From contig NZ_FOUY01000002.1 in assembly GCF_900115005.1 (NCBI RefSeq), positions 62,001 through 126,000 of the forward strand: DNA of 64,000 nucleotides, given 5' to 3'. This DNA comes from Pseudonocardia ammonioxydans. GTDB taxonomy: Bacteria > Actinomycetota > Actinomycetes > Mycobacteriales > Pseudonocardiaceae. Positions 42,578-51,598 of the stretch are shown piece by piece (position 1 is the stretch's first letter; the number at the start of each line of letters is the position of its first letter). The translations under genes and the position numbers were made by a program. The notes under the pieces are model-generated. The model had not been told where the DNA came from, made no database searches, and saw only the letters and a list, made by a program, of their open reading frames with translations.

Positions 42578-43677
42578 CACGCGCGACCGCCCAGCCGCCG
42601 CGAGCGCAGCAGCACCGCGATCACCACCGGCGCCCCGACCAGCGAGGTCACCACGTTCAGCGGGACCACCGTGCCCGCGCCGGGCGGGTGCGCCACGACG
42701 GCACAGGCCAGGCCCGCGACGGCGCCGGTCAGCGCGGTGGCCGGGATCAGGATCCGGTGCCGGGAGGTCCCGACCGCGGCCCGGGCCAGGTGCGGCACCG
42801 CGATCCCGAGGAAGCCGATCGGCCCGCAGAACGCGGTCACCGTGCCGGCGAGCACCGCGGCGACGACCAGCACCGCCAGCCGCACCCGGGCCACGTCGAC
42901 GCCGGCGGTGCGCGCGTAGTCGTCGCCGAGCAGCAGCCCGTCGAGCGGCTTGGCCAGCAGCACCACCCCGAGCAGCCCGGCCCCGACGATCGTGGCGAGC
43001 ACCGGGAGCTCGGCGCGGGCGACGCCGTCCACACTGGCCAGCCCCCACAGCAGGTACTGCTGCGCGGTCTGCGGGTCGGTCCACACCAGCAGCAGGCTCA
43101 CCACCGCGGTGATCACCGAGCCGAGCATCACGCCGATGACCAGCAGCGCGGCCACCGACTGTGCGAACCGGGACAGCAGCAGCACCAGCCCCAGCACCAG
43201 CCCGGCGCCCAGGGCGGCGGCGGCCACCGTGCCCAGCCGCCCGGCGACCGGGGCGCCACCGAGCCCGCCGCCGGCGAACGCCCCTGCGGCGGCACCGGCG
43301 CCGACCGTGGTCACCAGCGCGACACCCAGCCCGGCGCCCGCGCTGACCCCGAGCACGTACGGCTCGGCCAGCGGGTTGCGGAACAGGGTCTGGGTCAGCA
43401 GGCCTGCCGTGCCCAGCCCGGCCCCGGCCAGCCCGGCGGTCACCGCGCGGGGGATCCGCAGGTCGGTGACCAGAAGGTCCAGCCGCGCGTCCGGGGTGCC
43501 GACGCCGAGCAGCGCCGACAGCGTCCGCCCGGGCGGGATCACGACCGAGCCGGTCGCGACGGCCAGCCCGAACAGCAGCACGACGCCGACCACGAGCACC
43601 CCGAGCGCGACCGCGGCCCGGCCGCCGGAGCGCTGGGTCGAGCGGTCCGCCCGCACGGCGGTGTCCGCACCCGTCAT
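42574..43677 (-). CDS. FecCD-family ABC transporter permease
   Basis: 367 residues with about ten membrane segments. FecCD signatures: LRIPRAVTAGLAGAGLGTAGLLTQTLFRNPLAEPYVLGVSAGAGLG (cytosolic loop and helix), and FCGPIGFLGIAVPHLARA, the ATPase-coupling segment. One permease probably acts as a homodimer with the ATPase at 41729 and the lipoprotein at 43674. ATG at 43677 overlaps the binding-protein stop by 4 bp. Confidence 0.9.
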   Translation of the reverse strand: MTGADTAVRADRSTQRSGGRAAVALGVLVVGVVLLFGLAVATGSVVIPPGRTLSALLGVGTPDARLDLLVTDLRIPRAVTAGLAGAGLGTAGLLTQTLFRNPLAEPYVLGVSAGAGLGVALVTTVGAGAAAGAFAGGGLGGAPVAGRLGTVAAAALGAGLVLGLVLLLSRFAQSVAALLVIGVMLGSVITAVVSLLLVWTDPQTAQQYLLWGLASVDGVARAELPVLATIVGAGLLGVVLLAKPLDGLLLGDDYARTAGVDVARVRLAVLVVAAVLAGTVTAFCGPIGFLGIAVPHLARAAVGTSRHRILIPATALTGAVAGLACAVVAHPPGAGTVVPLNVVTSLVGAPVVIAVLLRSRRLGGRAW

Positions 43678-44852
43678 CCGGTGGGCACCTGGCGCCAGTA
43701 GACGAACTCGTGGTCGGGCAGCAGCTGCGGGTGCAGGATCGCGACGAGGTCGGCCAGCACCTCGTCCGGGTGCACGACGCCGCGTTCGAAGATCTGGTTG
43801 CCGCCGGTCGGGCCCATGAACCCGTCCTTGGTCCACACCTGCCCGCCCGGTTGCGCGGCGGCGATCGAGGTCAGCCGCGGGTCGGTGGCGGCGATGTCGG
43901 CGGTGGTGTTCCACGGCCCGTCGGCCAGCCAGATGCGCGCGTCGCCGTCCTCGGCCAGCACGCTCTCCAGGGTCTGCGCGCTCGTCCCGGACTCGCGGGT
44001 GTCGCGCCCGGACCAGGTGGCGCCGGCGTCGCGGTAGAGGATCCCGGCCGTCGAGTCGCCGCTGGGGACGTACCAGCTGCCCTGGTAGGGCTGACCGGCC
44101 ACGATCGGGGTCGGCTCGCTGCCGCGCACCCGGTCGGCGAGCGCGGTGTAGCGCTGCTCGATCCCGGCGAACGCCTCGGCGGCCTCGGCGTCGCGCCCGG
44201 TCAGCGCGCCCATCACCTTGATCCACTCGGCCTGGCCGAGCGGGCCGGTCTCGAGGTAGTCGGCCCACCCGACGACCGGGATGCCCGCGGCCCGCAGCGC
44301 GGGGAACGCCGGGTCGTCCGCGCCGCTGGTGAGCAGCACGGGCGGGGCCTCGGTGACGACCCGCTCACCGTCGATGGTGTCGTTCGGGGCGAACTCGACC
44401 GCCGCGCCGGACTCGACGTGCGCCCGCACGGCCGGGTCGCGGACCAGGCCCAGCCCGCCGATACCGGTGAGCCGGTCCAGCAGCCCCAGCTCGGTGATCA
44501 TCGGGAGCTGGGTGGTGGACTGCGCGAAGATCCCGTCGACCGGGGTGTGCACCACCGGCGCGTCGGCCAGCTCGGCCGGCAGCGCCGGGTCGGGCTCCCC
44601 GCAGCCGGCCAGCACGATCGACTGGGCCGGGCCGCCCGGGTAGGGCTGCTTCACGGTCAGCACCCGGTACCCGTCGGCCCCGGTGATCTCGACGTTGGAC
44701 GCGTGCGCGAACTCGACGGTCGTGTCGGGCGCCGGTGCCGCCCCGGGAACGCACCCACCGGGAGCCTCCGGTGGTGCCGTCGCGGGGGCCGAACATCCGG
44801 CGAGGAGGAACAGCGAGAGCAACGCGGCGGCGAGCCACCGAAGGCGAGTCAC
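43674..44852 (-). CDS. Iron-siderophore-type ABC transporter substrate-binding lipoprotein
   Basis: 392 residues. Lipoprotein signal with LFLLAGCSA (Cys20). The body has the FecB/TroA features: ITELGLLDRLTGIGG, EAPPVLLTSG, GQPYQGSWYVPSGDS and HPQLLPDHEF at the C-terminus. It is longer than the ~320-residue classical FecB and belongs to the group that often accompanies single FecCD permeases in actinobacteria. The ligand is uncertain: ferric siderophore or corrinoid. GTG start at 44852, 22 bp after the cysteine-desulfurase-like gene, so the same transcript. Confidence 0.85.
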   Translation of the reverse strand: MTRLRWLAAALLSLFLLAGCSAPATAPPEAPGGCVPGAAPAPDTTVEFAHASNVEITGADGYRVLTVKQPYPGGPAQSIVLAGCGEPDPALPAELADAPVVHTPVDGIFAQSTTQLPMITELGLLDRLTGIGGLGLVRDPAVRAHVESGAAVEFAPNDTIDGERVVTEAPPVLLTSGADDPAFPALRAAGIPVVGWADYLETGPLGQAEWIKVMGALTGRDAEAAEAFAGIEQRYTALADRVRGSEPTPIVAGQPYQGSWYVPSGDSTAGILYRDAGATWSGRDTRESGTSAQTLESVLAEDGDARIWLADGPWNTTADIAATDPRLTSIAAAQPGGQVWTKDGFMGPTGGNQIFERGVVHPDEVLADLVAILHPQLLPDHEFVYWRQVPTG

Positions 44853-44874
44853 CTGAACAGTTTCACATACGAGG

Positions 44875-46086
44875 TCACCGGTGATGCGCCGCCTTCACGA
44901 AGCCGGACAACGCCTCCAGCAGCCGGTCGACGTCGTCGTCGTCGGTGTAGCAGGCGAGCCCGATCCGCAGCGCACCGGTGTCGCCCAGGCCGAGCCGGCG
45001 GGAGCACTCCAGCGCGTAGAACGACGACGCCGGCGCCGCGATCCGCCGCTCGGCCAGGTAGCGGTAGGCCTCGGCCGGGTCGCGGTCGTCGAACGTCACC
45101 AGCAGCGTCGGGGTCCGCGACGCCGCCCGGGACCGCAGCCGCACCCCGGGCAGCCCGGCGAGGCGGTCCTCGATCCGCTCGCGCAGCGGTTCCTCGTGCG
45201 CGTGCACCGCCGCGAGCGACGCCCGCAGCCGGTCCCGCCGGTCCCCGGTGGCCTGCCCGTCCAGCCCGGCGAGGAACTCCACGGCCGCGGTGGTGCCGGC
45301 CAGCAGCTCATAGGGCAGGGTCCCCAGCTCGAACCGCTCGGGCACCGCGTCGGTCGAGGGCAGCAGCTTCGCCGGGTGCAGCGTCTCCAGCAGCGCGGGA
45401 TCGGCCGCGAGCACCCCGCAGTGCGGGCCGAGGAACTTGTACGGCGAGCAGGCGAAGAAGTCCGCACCCAGCTCCCGGACGTCGACCGCCGCGTGCGCGG
45501 TCAGGTGCACCCCGTCCACCATCAGCAGCGCACCGGCGGCGTGCACCTGCCGCGCGATCGCCGGGATGTCCGGGCGGGTGCCGACCAGGTTCGACGCGCC
45601 GGTGACCGCGACCAGCCGGGTCCGCTCGCCCAGCAGCGGGGCGAGGTCGTCGAGCTCGGTGGTGTCCGGGTCGAAGTCCAGCCACCGCACCGTCACCCCC
45701 GCCGCCTCCGCGGCGATCACCCACGGCCGGATGTTCGCGTCGTGGTCGAGCCGGGTCACCACGATCTCGTCACCGGGCGACCAGGTGGCCGCGAGGGTGC
45801 GGGCGAGGTCGAAGGTCAGCGCGGTCATGCTGCGCCCGAACACGATGCCCCGCGGGTCGGCACCCAGCAGGTCGGCCATCGCGGCCCGCGCGGCGAGCAC
45901 GATCGCGTCGGCGGAGCGCTCGCCGCTGGTGATCGTGCCCCGGTTCGCCAGCGGTGAGGTGAGGGCTCCGGCCACCGCGCCGGCCACCGCGTCGGGGACC
46001 TGGGACCCACCGGGGCCGTCGAAGTGCGCGACACCGGCCCGCAGGGCGGGGAACCGGCTGCGGACGGCGGCGACGTCGTAGCTCAT
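44875..46086 (-). CDS. Cysteine-desulfurase-like aminotransferase class V protein
   Basis: 403 residues, PLP-dependent. The opening RSRFPALRAGVAHFDGPGGSQ and VFGRSMTALTFDLARTLA are typical of the cysteine-desulfurase-like (VC1184/TIGR01976-type) family. The PLP lysine is in ACSPYKFLGPHCGVL, and DHDANIRPW aligns with the PLP-contacting His/Asp region. The conserved desulfurase loop cysteine cannot be placed with certainty. It opens an operon with an iron-type ABC importer (gap 22 bp), which could link sulfur mobilisation with iron supply for Fe-S assembly; this is inference. Confidence 0.82.
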   Translation of the reverse strand: MSYDVAAVRSRFPALRAGVAHFDGPGGSQVPDAVAGAVAGALTSPLANRGTITSGERSADAIVLAARAAMADLLGADPRGIVFGRSMTALTFDLARTLAATWSPGDEIVVTRLDHDANIRPWVIAAEAAGVTVRWLDFDPDTTELDDLAPLLGERTRLVAVTGASNLVGTRPDIPAIARQVHAAGALLMVDGVHLTAHAAVDVRELGADFFACSPYKFLGPHCGVLAADPALLETLHPAKLLPSTDAVPERFELGTLPYELLAGTTAAVEFLAGLDGQATGDRRDRLRASLAAVHAHEEPLRERIEDRLAGLPGVRLRSRAASRTPTLLVTFDDRDPAEAYRYLAERRIAAPASSFYALECSRRLGLGDTGALRIGLACYTDDDDVDRLLEALSGFVKAAHHR

Positions 46087-46123
46087 GACCGCAGCCTGTC
46101 ATCCGAGCACGACACGTGCCGAG

Positions 46124-46140
46124 CGTTCGGTGATCGAACG
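46124..46140. promoter_or_regulatory. Inverted repeat CGTTCG-N5-CGAACG in a divergent promoter
   Basis: Perfect 6-bp arms, 38 bp upstream of the leftward cysteine-desulfurase-like gene and 50 bp upstream of the rightward L,D-transpeptidase gene. CGAAC half-sites recall LexA and some other repressors, but the spacing (N5) is not the Gram-positive SOS box. A candidate operator. Confidence 0.4.
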
Positions 46141-46190
46141 GTGACGTGTCGGTGACCCCGTGTGGGTGATCTGCTTGAGATGATCGGACC

Positions 46191-47486
46191 ATGTCGAGGT
46201 CCTGGGACAGCTCCCGCGGCCGCCACACGCCACGCCGGCGGCGCCGCTCGCTGCACCGTCGCACGCTGGGGCGGCTGGCCGTCGTGCTGGTGGCGCTCGC
46301 GGCCCTGGTGGCGGGCGCGACCGCGGCGGTCGCCGAGGGGCGGGTCGGGGACTCGCTGGCCCGCAACATCGCCGGGGCCGTCGACCGGTTCACCCCGGGC
46401 CCGGCCGCACCGGCCGTGCCGGAGATCCTGACGACCTCGCCCCGGCCCGGGCCTGCTGCCGGGCCGCGCGAGCCCGCCACCGCCGAGGTCAGCACCGGCC
46501 GGCTGGAGAACGTCACGCTGACCGGCGACGACGGTCCCGTCCCCGGCGCCCCGTCCCCCGACGGCCGCAGCTGGACCACGACCGCCCCGCTGGAGTTCGA
46601 CACCACCTACCGCTGGTCCGGCACCTGGGTGGTCGACGAGGAGACCCGCCGCCCGCTGGCCGAGGACGCGTTCACCACGGTCGACCCCGAGGAGACGCTC
46701 GAGCCGACCGTGAACATCCGCGACGGCGCCGAGGTCGGGGTCGGGGCCCCGGTGGCGGTCAGCTTCGCGGCGAACCTGTCCGACGAGGCCAAGGCCGCCG
46801 TCGAGCGGGAGCTGTCGGTCGAGACCTCCACGCCGGTCGAGGGTGCCTGGGCGTGGCTGCCCGACGACGCCGACGGGTCCCGCGTGCACTACCGGCCGAA
46901 GTCGTACTGGCCCTCGGGTACCGAGGTCCGGGTGCACGGCGCGCTGCGCGGGCTCGACCTGGGCGAGGCCGGCTGGGTCACCGAGGACGTCGACCGCTCC
47001 TTCGCGATCGGGACCAGCCGGATCGTCAAGGCGGACACGCAGAGCCACCAGATCGCCGTCGTCGAGAACGGGCAGGAGATCGCCCGCTACGACGCCTCCT
47101 ACGGCCTCGACTCCGACCCGAACCGGGTGACCCGCTCCGGTGTGCACGTGGTGATGAACAAGGCGCAGAAGGTCCTGATGACCAACGAGGCCTACGGCTA
47201 CGTCGACGAGCCGCAGTTCTGGGCCGTGCGGATCTCGAACAACGGCGAGTACATCCACGCGAACCCGTCGTCGTCGTACGCGCAGGGCAACAGCAACGTC
47301 AGCCACGGCTGCATCAACCTGTCCAACCGTGACGCCAAGGAGTTCTTCGCCATGGCGACCTTCGGCGACCCGGTCGAGGTCACCGGCAGCTCGGAGCCGC
47401 TGACCCAGCGCGACGGCGACTACTACGACTGGGCCATCCCGTGGGACGAGTGGACGACGATGTCGGCGCTGCCGCCGGTCACTTGA
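46191..47486 (+). CDS. L,D-transpeptidase with Ig-like domains (LdtMt2 type)
   Basis: 431 residues. A very basic cytosolic lead (RRRRRSLHRR) and one hydrophobic segment (28-48) anchor or export it. Two Ig-like domains occupy ~95-165 and 170-272. The YkuD catalytic domain contains H356 (YIHANP) and C374 in SHGCINLS. A C-terminal extension (YYDWAIPWDEW) is typical. Such enzymes make 3-3 crosslinks in peptidoglycan outside the membrane. The stop overlaps the converging acyl-CoA ligase gene by 8 bp. It is the larger counterpart of the minimal enzyme at 17194. Confidence 0.92.
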   Translation: MSRSWDSSRGRHTPRRRRRSLHRRTLGRLAVVLVALAALVAGATAAVAEGRVGDSLARNIAGAVDRFTPGPAAPAVPEILTTSPRPGPAAGPREPATAEVSTGRLENVTLTGDDGPVPGAPSPDGRSWTTTAPLEFDTTYRWSGTWVVDEETRRPLAEDAFTTVDPEETLEPTVNIRDGAEVGVGAPVAVSFAANLSDEAKAAVERELSVETSTPVEGAWAWLPDDADGSRVHYRPKSYWPSGTEVRVHGALRGLDLGEAGWVTEDVDRSFAIGTSRIVKADTQSHQIAVVENGQEIARYDASYGLDSDPNRVTRSGVHVVMNKAQKVLMTNEAYGYVDEPQFWAVRISNNGEYIHANPSSSYAQGNSNVSHGCINLSNRDAKEFFAMATFGDPVEVTGSSEPLTQRDGDYYDWAIPWDEWTTMSALPPVT

Positions 47487-49086
47487 TCCGCCGCTCCTGC
47501 CCGGCCCAGGCCTCGTCGCGCAGCACGAACTTCTGGATCTTCCCGGTGGAGGTCTTCGGCAGCTCGCCGAACACGACACGCTTGGGTGCCTTGAACCGGG
47601 CGAGCCGCTCCCGCACGTGCTCGACGATCTCCTGCTCGGTGGCGGAGTACCCGTCGCGCAGCGTGACGTAAGCGCCCGGGACCTCGCCCCACCGCTCGTC
47701 CGGCAGGGCGATCACCGCCGCCTCCAGCACGGCCGGGTGGTCGGCGATCGCCTGCTCGACCTCGACGCTGGCGATGTTCTCGCCGCCGGAGATGATCACG
47801 TCCTTGGAGCGGTCCCGGAGCTCCACGTAACCGTCCGGGTGCATGACGCCGATGTCGCCGGTCCGGAACCAGCCGTCCGGTGCGGCCGCCCGGGTGGCCT
47901 CATCGTCGTTCAGGTAGCCGAGCATGACGTTGTTGCCGCGCAACGCGATCTGTCCGGTGGTCAGGCCGTCGGCCGGGGCGTCCGAGCCGTCCTCGGTGAT
48001 CACCCGGACCGCGCAGGCGATCATGTTGCCGACGCCCTGGCGGGCCTTCATCCGGGCCTGGGCGTCACCGTCGAGCTCGTTCCACTCCGGCTGCCAGTCG
48101 CAGAGCATCGCCGGCCCGAACGTCTCGGTGAGACCGTAGAGATGGGTGACCTCGAAGCCCAGCTCGGCCATCCGGCGCAGGATCGCCGGGCTCGGCGGCG
48201 CTCCCCCGGTCGCGACGCGCACCGTCGTCGGCACCGGGCCCGCCTCCGGCGCGTAGGCGATCATCGACAGCACCGTGGGCGCGCCGTTGAGGTGGGTGAC
48301 CCCCTGCTCGCGCACGAGCTCCCAGATCCGGGCCGGCTCGATCTTCGGCAGGCACACGTGCGTGGCCGCGGCGGCGGTGACCGCCCACGGGAAGCACCAC
48401 CCGTTGCAGTGGAACATCGGCAACGTCCACAGGTGCACCGCCGACGGGGAGAGCCCCGTGTGCCCGACCATCGACAGCGCCTGCAGGTAGGCTCCCCGGT
48501 GGTCGTACATCACGCCCTTGGGCCGCCCGGTCGTGCCCGAGGTGTAGTTGATCGAAAGCAGGGCGCGCTCGTCGTCGGGGGTGACGGCGGTGGGCTCGCC
48601 CCAGCTGATCAGGCGCTCGTAGTCGTCCCCGACCCGGACCGCCTGCGGCGGGGTCTGCGTGCGGCCCAGCGCGTCGGCGACGACCTCGTCGAAGACCGGG
48701 TCGTGGACCAGCACCGACGCGTTCGAGTGCTCCAGGATGTAGGCGATCTCGCCCGCCGAGAGCCGGGTGTTCACCGCGACGAGCGGCACCCCCGACCACG
48801 GCACCCCGAAGGTCGCCTCCAGCGCGACGTGCGTGTTCGGGGCCAGTACCGCCACCGGGCGTCCGGAGTGGATCGCGGCGAGCCCGCCGGCCAGGCGCCG
48901 GCACCGGTCGTGCAGCTCGGCGTAGGTGAGCCGCAGGTCGCCGTCGACCACGGCGATCCGGTCGCGGTGGGCGGTCGCCGCCCGGTCCAGGAACGCGGTC
49001 GGGGTGAGCGGCTCGTACGACATCGCGACCAGGTCCGAGGGGACGCCCGCGGGATGGGAGGAGGCTGCGACGGCACCGTCGGTCAT
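47479..49086 (-). CDS. Long-chain acyl-CoA synthetase-like AMP-binding enzyme (FadD type)
   Basis: 535 residues. AMP-binding motif INYTSGTTGRPKGVMYDH, HLYGLTETFGPA, GWFRTGDIGVMHPDGY and the C-terminal KTSTGKIQKFVLR lysine motif are intact. The residue pattern (MFHCNGWCFPWA) is that of the DMSP-CoA ligase/AMP-dependent medium-to-long chain group in actinobacteria. It activates a carboxylic acid to its CoA ester with ATP; the exact acid is unknown. ATG at 49084-49086. It stands alone, ~60 bp from a hypothetical gene upstream. Confidence 0.9.
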   Translation of the reverse strand: MTDGAVAASSHPAGVPSDLVAMSYEPLTPTAFLDRAATAHRDRIAVVDGDLRLTYAELHDRCRRLAGGLAAIHSGRPVAVLAPNTHVALEATFGVPWSGVPLVAVNTRLSAGEIAYILEHSNASVLVHDPVFDEVVADALGRTQTPPQAVRVGDDYERLISWGEPTAVTPDDERALLSINYTSGTTGRPKGVMYDHRGAYLQALSMVGHTGLSPSAVHLWTLPMFHCNGWCFPWAVTAAAATHVCLPKIEPARIWELVREQGVTHLNGAPTVLSMIAYAPEAGPVPTTVRVATGGAPPSPAILRRMAELGFEVTHLYGLTETFGPAMLCDWQPEWNELDGDAQARMKARQGVGNMIACAVRVITEDGSDAPADGLTTGQIALRGNNVMLGYLNDDEATRAAAPDGWFRTGDIGVMHPDGYVELRDRSKDVIISGGENIASVEVEQAIADHPAVLEAAVIALPDERWGEVPGAYVTLRDGYSATEQEIVEHVRERLARFKAPKRVVFGELPKTSTGKIQKFVLRDEAWAGQERRIK

Positions 49087-49148
49087 GCCGTCAGCCTTCC
49101 CGCCCGGGGCGGCCCGCGCAATGCGACACGGGCCGCTCCGGCCGTGGG

Positions 49149-49700
49149 TCAGGGACGCTTCGTCTCGATCGTGTAGTAGGCCTTGCCCTCGACGACCTTG
49201 TACGCCGAGAAGACGGCCACCGGCGACCGGTCCGCCGTGTCGCGCACCGTGAACGACTGTCCCGGAGCGAGCCGCTTCGCGGTGCTGCCCGCCGGGCCCG
49301 AGATCCGGGCGTCCACGGTGTGCGCACCGACGTTCTTCACGGTCGCGGAGTCGATCCGGCCGTCGGAGTCGGCGTCGACCACGGTGCTCTGCAGCCGCGG
49401 CTTCACCACGCAGGACGCGGCCCCGTAGCCGACCTCGGCGCGGCTGTAGTGGCCCTTGCCGTTCTCCCACTTGTAGGCCGCGACGGTCGCGCTGCCCGCC
49501 GGCACCGACCCCTTACCGGTCTCGAAGCGGTGGTAGTACGCCGTGCCGGGGGCGATCTTGGAGATCTTGTGCTCACCGAAGGCCGTGGTCACGCGCACGT
49601 CGATCGGCGCGGTGTCGCGGTTGAGCACGTACACCGGAACCACCGCGGTCGGCCCTCCCCCTCCGGATGGCGCAACCACCGTGGTGCTTCCGTCGGACAT
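49149..49700 (-). CDS. Hypothetical protein with two related beta-rich repeats
   Basis: 183 residues, no signal peptide. Two ~65-residue halves align: VRVTTAFGEHKISKIAPGTA..., then ...VAAYKWENGKGHYSRAEVG, and ARISGPAGSTAKRLAPGQS..., then ...FSAYKVVEGKAYYTIETK. Each half has an Ala-Pro-Gly turn, an aromatic-Lys strand (AYK) and a final Tyr-rich strand. A tandem small beta-sandwich is likely. I do not recognise the family. ATG at 49698-49700, divergent from the acyl-CoA dehydrogenase gene. Confidence 0.6.
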   Translation of the reverse strand: MSDGSTTVVAPSGGGGPTAVVPVYVLNRDTAPIDVRVTTAFGEHKISKIAPGTAYYHRFETGKGSVPAGSATVAAYKWENGKGHYSRAEVGYGAASCVVKPRLQSTVVDADSDGRIDSATVKNVGAHTVDARISGPAGSTAKRLAPGQSFTVRDTADRSPVAVFSAYKVVEGKAYYTIETKRP

Positions 49701-49876
49701 AGCGCTACGCCGGACCCCGGTATTAGCGTGCGCCGAACGCAATACCCAGTTTTCGGGATCTCCCTCCGCGGGCGGACAGTCGGCCGGCGGACGGGGCCGC
49801 CTGTACCGCGCGCCCGGCCCGCCGGGTTACGTTCGCGGAGACTTTCGGACGACAGGCCTACAGGAGGCGGTTCACG

Positions 49877-51163
49877 ATGGCGTGGGACTTCAGCACCGAC
49901 CCGGAGTTCGAGGAGAAGCTCAAGTGGATGCGGGGCTTCGTCCGGGACGAGATCATCCCGCTGGAGACCCTCGACCTCGACCGCGAGACGTTCGCCCGGA
50001 TCACCGCACCGCTCAAGCAGCAGGTCAAGGACCAGGGCCTGTGGGCGGCGCACCTGCCCCCGGAGCTGGGTGGCGGCGGGTTCGGGCAGGTCTCGCTCGG
50101 GTTGATGCACGAGATCCTCGGTCAGTGCCGGTACGCGCCCGGGATCTTCGGCAACCAGGCGCCCGACTCCGGCAACGCGGAGCTGCTGTCCATCGGCGGC
50201 TCCGAGGAGCAGAAGGACCGCTGGATGCACCCGCTGCTGCGCGGCGAGCTGCGGTCCTGCTTCTCGATGACCGAACCCGGTGCCGGCGCCGACCCGACCA
50301 TGCTCACCACCCGGGCCGTCCGGGACGGCGACGAGTACGTGATCAACGGGCACAAGTGGTTCTCCTCGAACGCCACCGGCTCGGACTTCCTGATCGTCAT
50401 GGCCGTGACCGACCCGGACGCGCCGCCGTACCAGCGGGCCTCGATGATCGTCGTGCCGACCGGCACGCCGGGTGTCGACGTGGTCCGCGACATCCCGGTG
50501 ATGGACCACCCCGAGGTCGGCGGTGAGCTGTACGGCGGGCACGCCGAGGTCGTCTACCGCGACGTCCGGGTTCCGGTCGAGAACCTCGTCGGCAACCCCG
50601 GCGACGGCTTCAAGCTGGCCCAGCAGCGGCTCGGTCCCGGCCGGATCCACCACGCGATGCGCTGGCTCGGGCAGTCCAAGCGGGCGTTCGACATGATGTG
50701 CGAGCGCGCCGTGTCCCGGACCGCGAGCAGCTCGCGGCTGGCCGACAAGCAGATGGTCCAGGACATGATCGCGACGTCGGCGGCGGAGATGCAGGCGGCC
50801 CGGCTGCTCACCCTGCAGGCCGCATGGACGATGGACCAGGTCGGTGCCTCGAACGCCCGGATCGAGATCGGGATGATCAAGTACTGGGGCGCGCGGGTGC
50901 TGCACGACGTCATCGACCGCGCGATCCAGGTGCACGGCTCGCTGGGCTTCTCCGGGGACCTGCCCCTGGAGCAGATGTACCGGGCAGCCCGCGCGGCCCG
51001 TATCTACGACGGTCCGGACGAGGTCCACAAGGAGTCCGTCGCCCGCCGGATCCTGCGCGGCTACACCCCGGTCGACGTGCCCACCGAGCACGTCCCGACC
51101 CGCACCGAGGCCGCCCGCGCGAAGTTCGCCGAGTACCTCGACGCCGCGACCGCCGACGCCTGA
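49877..51163 (+). CDS. Acyl-CoA dehydrogenase
   Basis: 428 residues of the FadE family. CFSMTEPGAGADPTMLTTRA is the FAD/substrate signature, WFSSNATGSDFLIVMAV follows, and VHGSLGFSGDLPLEQMYRAARAARIYDGPDEVHKESVARRI carries the C-terminal nucleotide-binding region, each motif quoted in part. The catalytic base is not the MCAD-type glutamate but matches the DPDEVH-like long-chain/short branched group. Oxidises acyl-CoA at alpha-beta. AGGAGG precedes the ATG by 9 nt. A 44-bp palindrome follows the stop. Confidence 0.93.
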   Translation: MAWDFSTDPEFEEKLKWMRGFVRDEIIPLETLDLDRETFARITAPLKQQVKDQGLWAAHLPPELGGGGFGQVSLGLMHEILGQCRYAPGIFGNQAPDSGNAELLSIGGSEEQKDRWMHPLLRGELRSCFSMTEPGAGADPTMLTTRAVRDGDEYVINGHKWFSSNATGSDFLIVMAVTDPDAPPYQRASMIVVPTGTPGVDVVRDIPVMDHPEVGGELYGGHAEVVYRDVRVPVENLVGNPGDGFKLAQQRLGPGRIHHAMRWLGQSKRAFDMMCERAVSRTASSSRLADKQMVQDMIATSAAEMQAARLLTLQAAWTMDQVGASNARIEIGMIKYWGARVLHDVIDRAIQVHGSLGFSGDLPLEQMYRAARAARIYDGPDEVHKESVARRILRGYTPVDVPTEHVPTRTEAARAKFAEYLDAATADA

Positions 51164-51193
51164 CCGGGCGCCTGCCCGCGCGATGATCGGGCA

Positions 51194-51237
51194 GTCGTGC
51201 AGGATCGGTGCCGGATCCGGCACCGATCCTGCACGAC
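51194..51237. terminator. 44-bp perfect palindrome, bidirectional terminator
   Basis: The sequence from 51194 to 51215 is exactly complementary to 51216-51237, with GGATCC at its centre; no spacer is needed. It lies 30 bp after the acyl-CoA dehydrogenase stop. Upstream of the leftward MarR gene it can serve either strand. In RNA it would form a 20-bp stem with a minimal loop. Confidence 0.75.
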
Positions 51238-51239
51238 AC

Positions 51240-51545
51240 GCTGATCTCGAGGTGGGCTCACGACTCGGCGGCTCGTCCCGCACCGGTGAGCAGCTCGTTC
51301 TCGCCCTCCGGAGGGCACGACCGTGCTGATCGACATGCTCGGCGCCGTCGAGCCCCTCCGGGAGGGCGCCAACGCGCTGATCGACGCGCCCGATCATGCC
51401 GAGCAGCACCTTGTCGCCCCGGCCCGGGCGGCAATGTGCTGATCGACATGCCCCGCACCGGCGAGGTGCACGCTTCCGCCCGGACCAGGGCATGAGCGCG
51501 CTGATCGACGTCCCCGGCACCGGTGAGTGGCGCGCTTCCGCCCCG
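51240..51545. repeat. Five degenerate direct repeats around GCTGATCGACATG
   Basis: Copies start near 51240, 51323, 51374, 51436 and 51498, each beginning (G)YGCTGATC(GA). The last two copies are alike over ~46 bp, through GCACCGGCGAG and ending CGCTTCCGCCC. Spacing is 50-85 bp. No gene family is apparent in any frame, so this is an intergenic repeat cluster. Confidence 0.55.
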
Positions 51546-51598
51546 GCAGGGTGCCGCGCGCGGCACGGCGGGGTTCCGCGCGCGACGCGCCCTGCGAC

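Noticed and set aside
46124..46140. LexA/SOS box
   Set aside because: The arms are CGTTCG/CGAACG with a 5-bp spacer; the actinobacterial SOS box is CGAAC-N4-GTTCG, in the opposite orientation.
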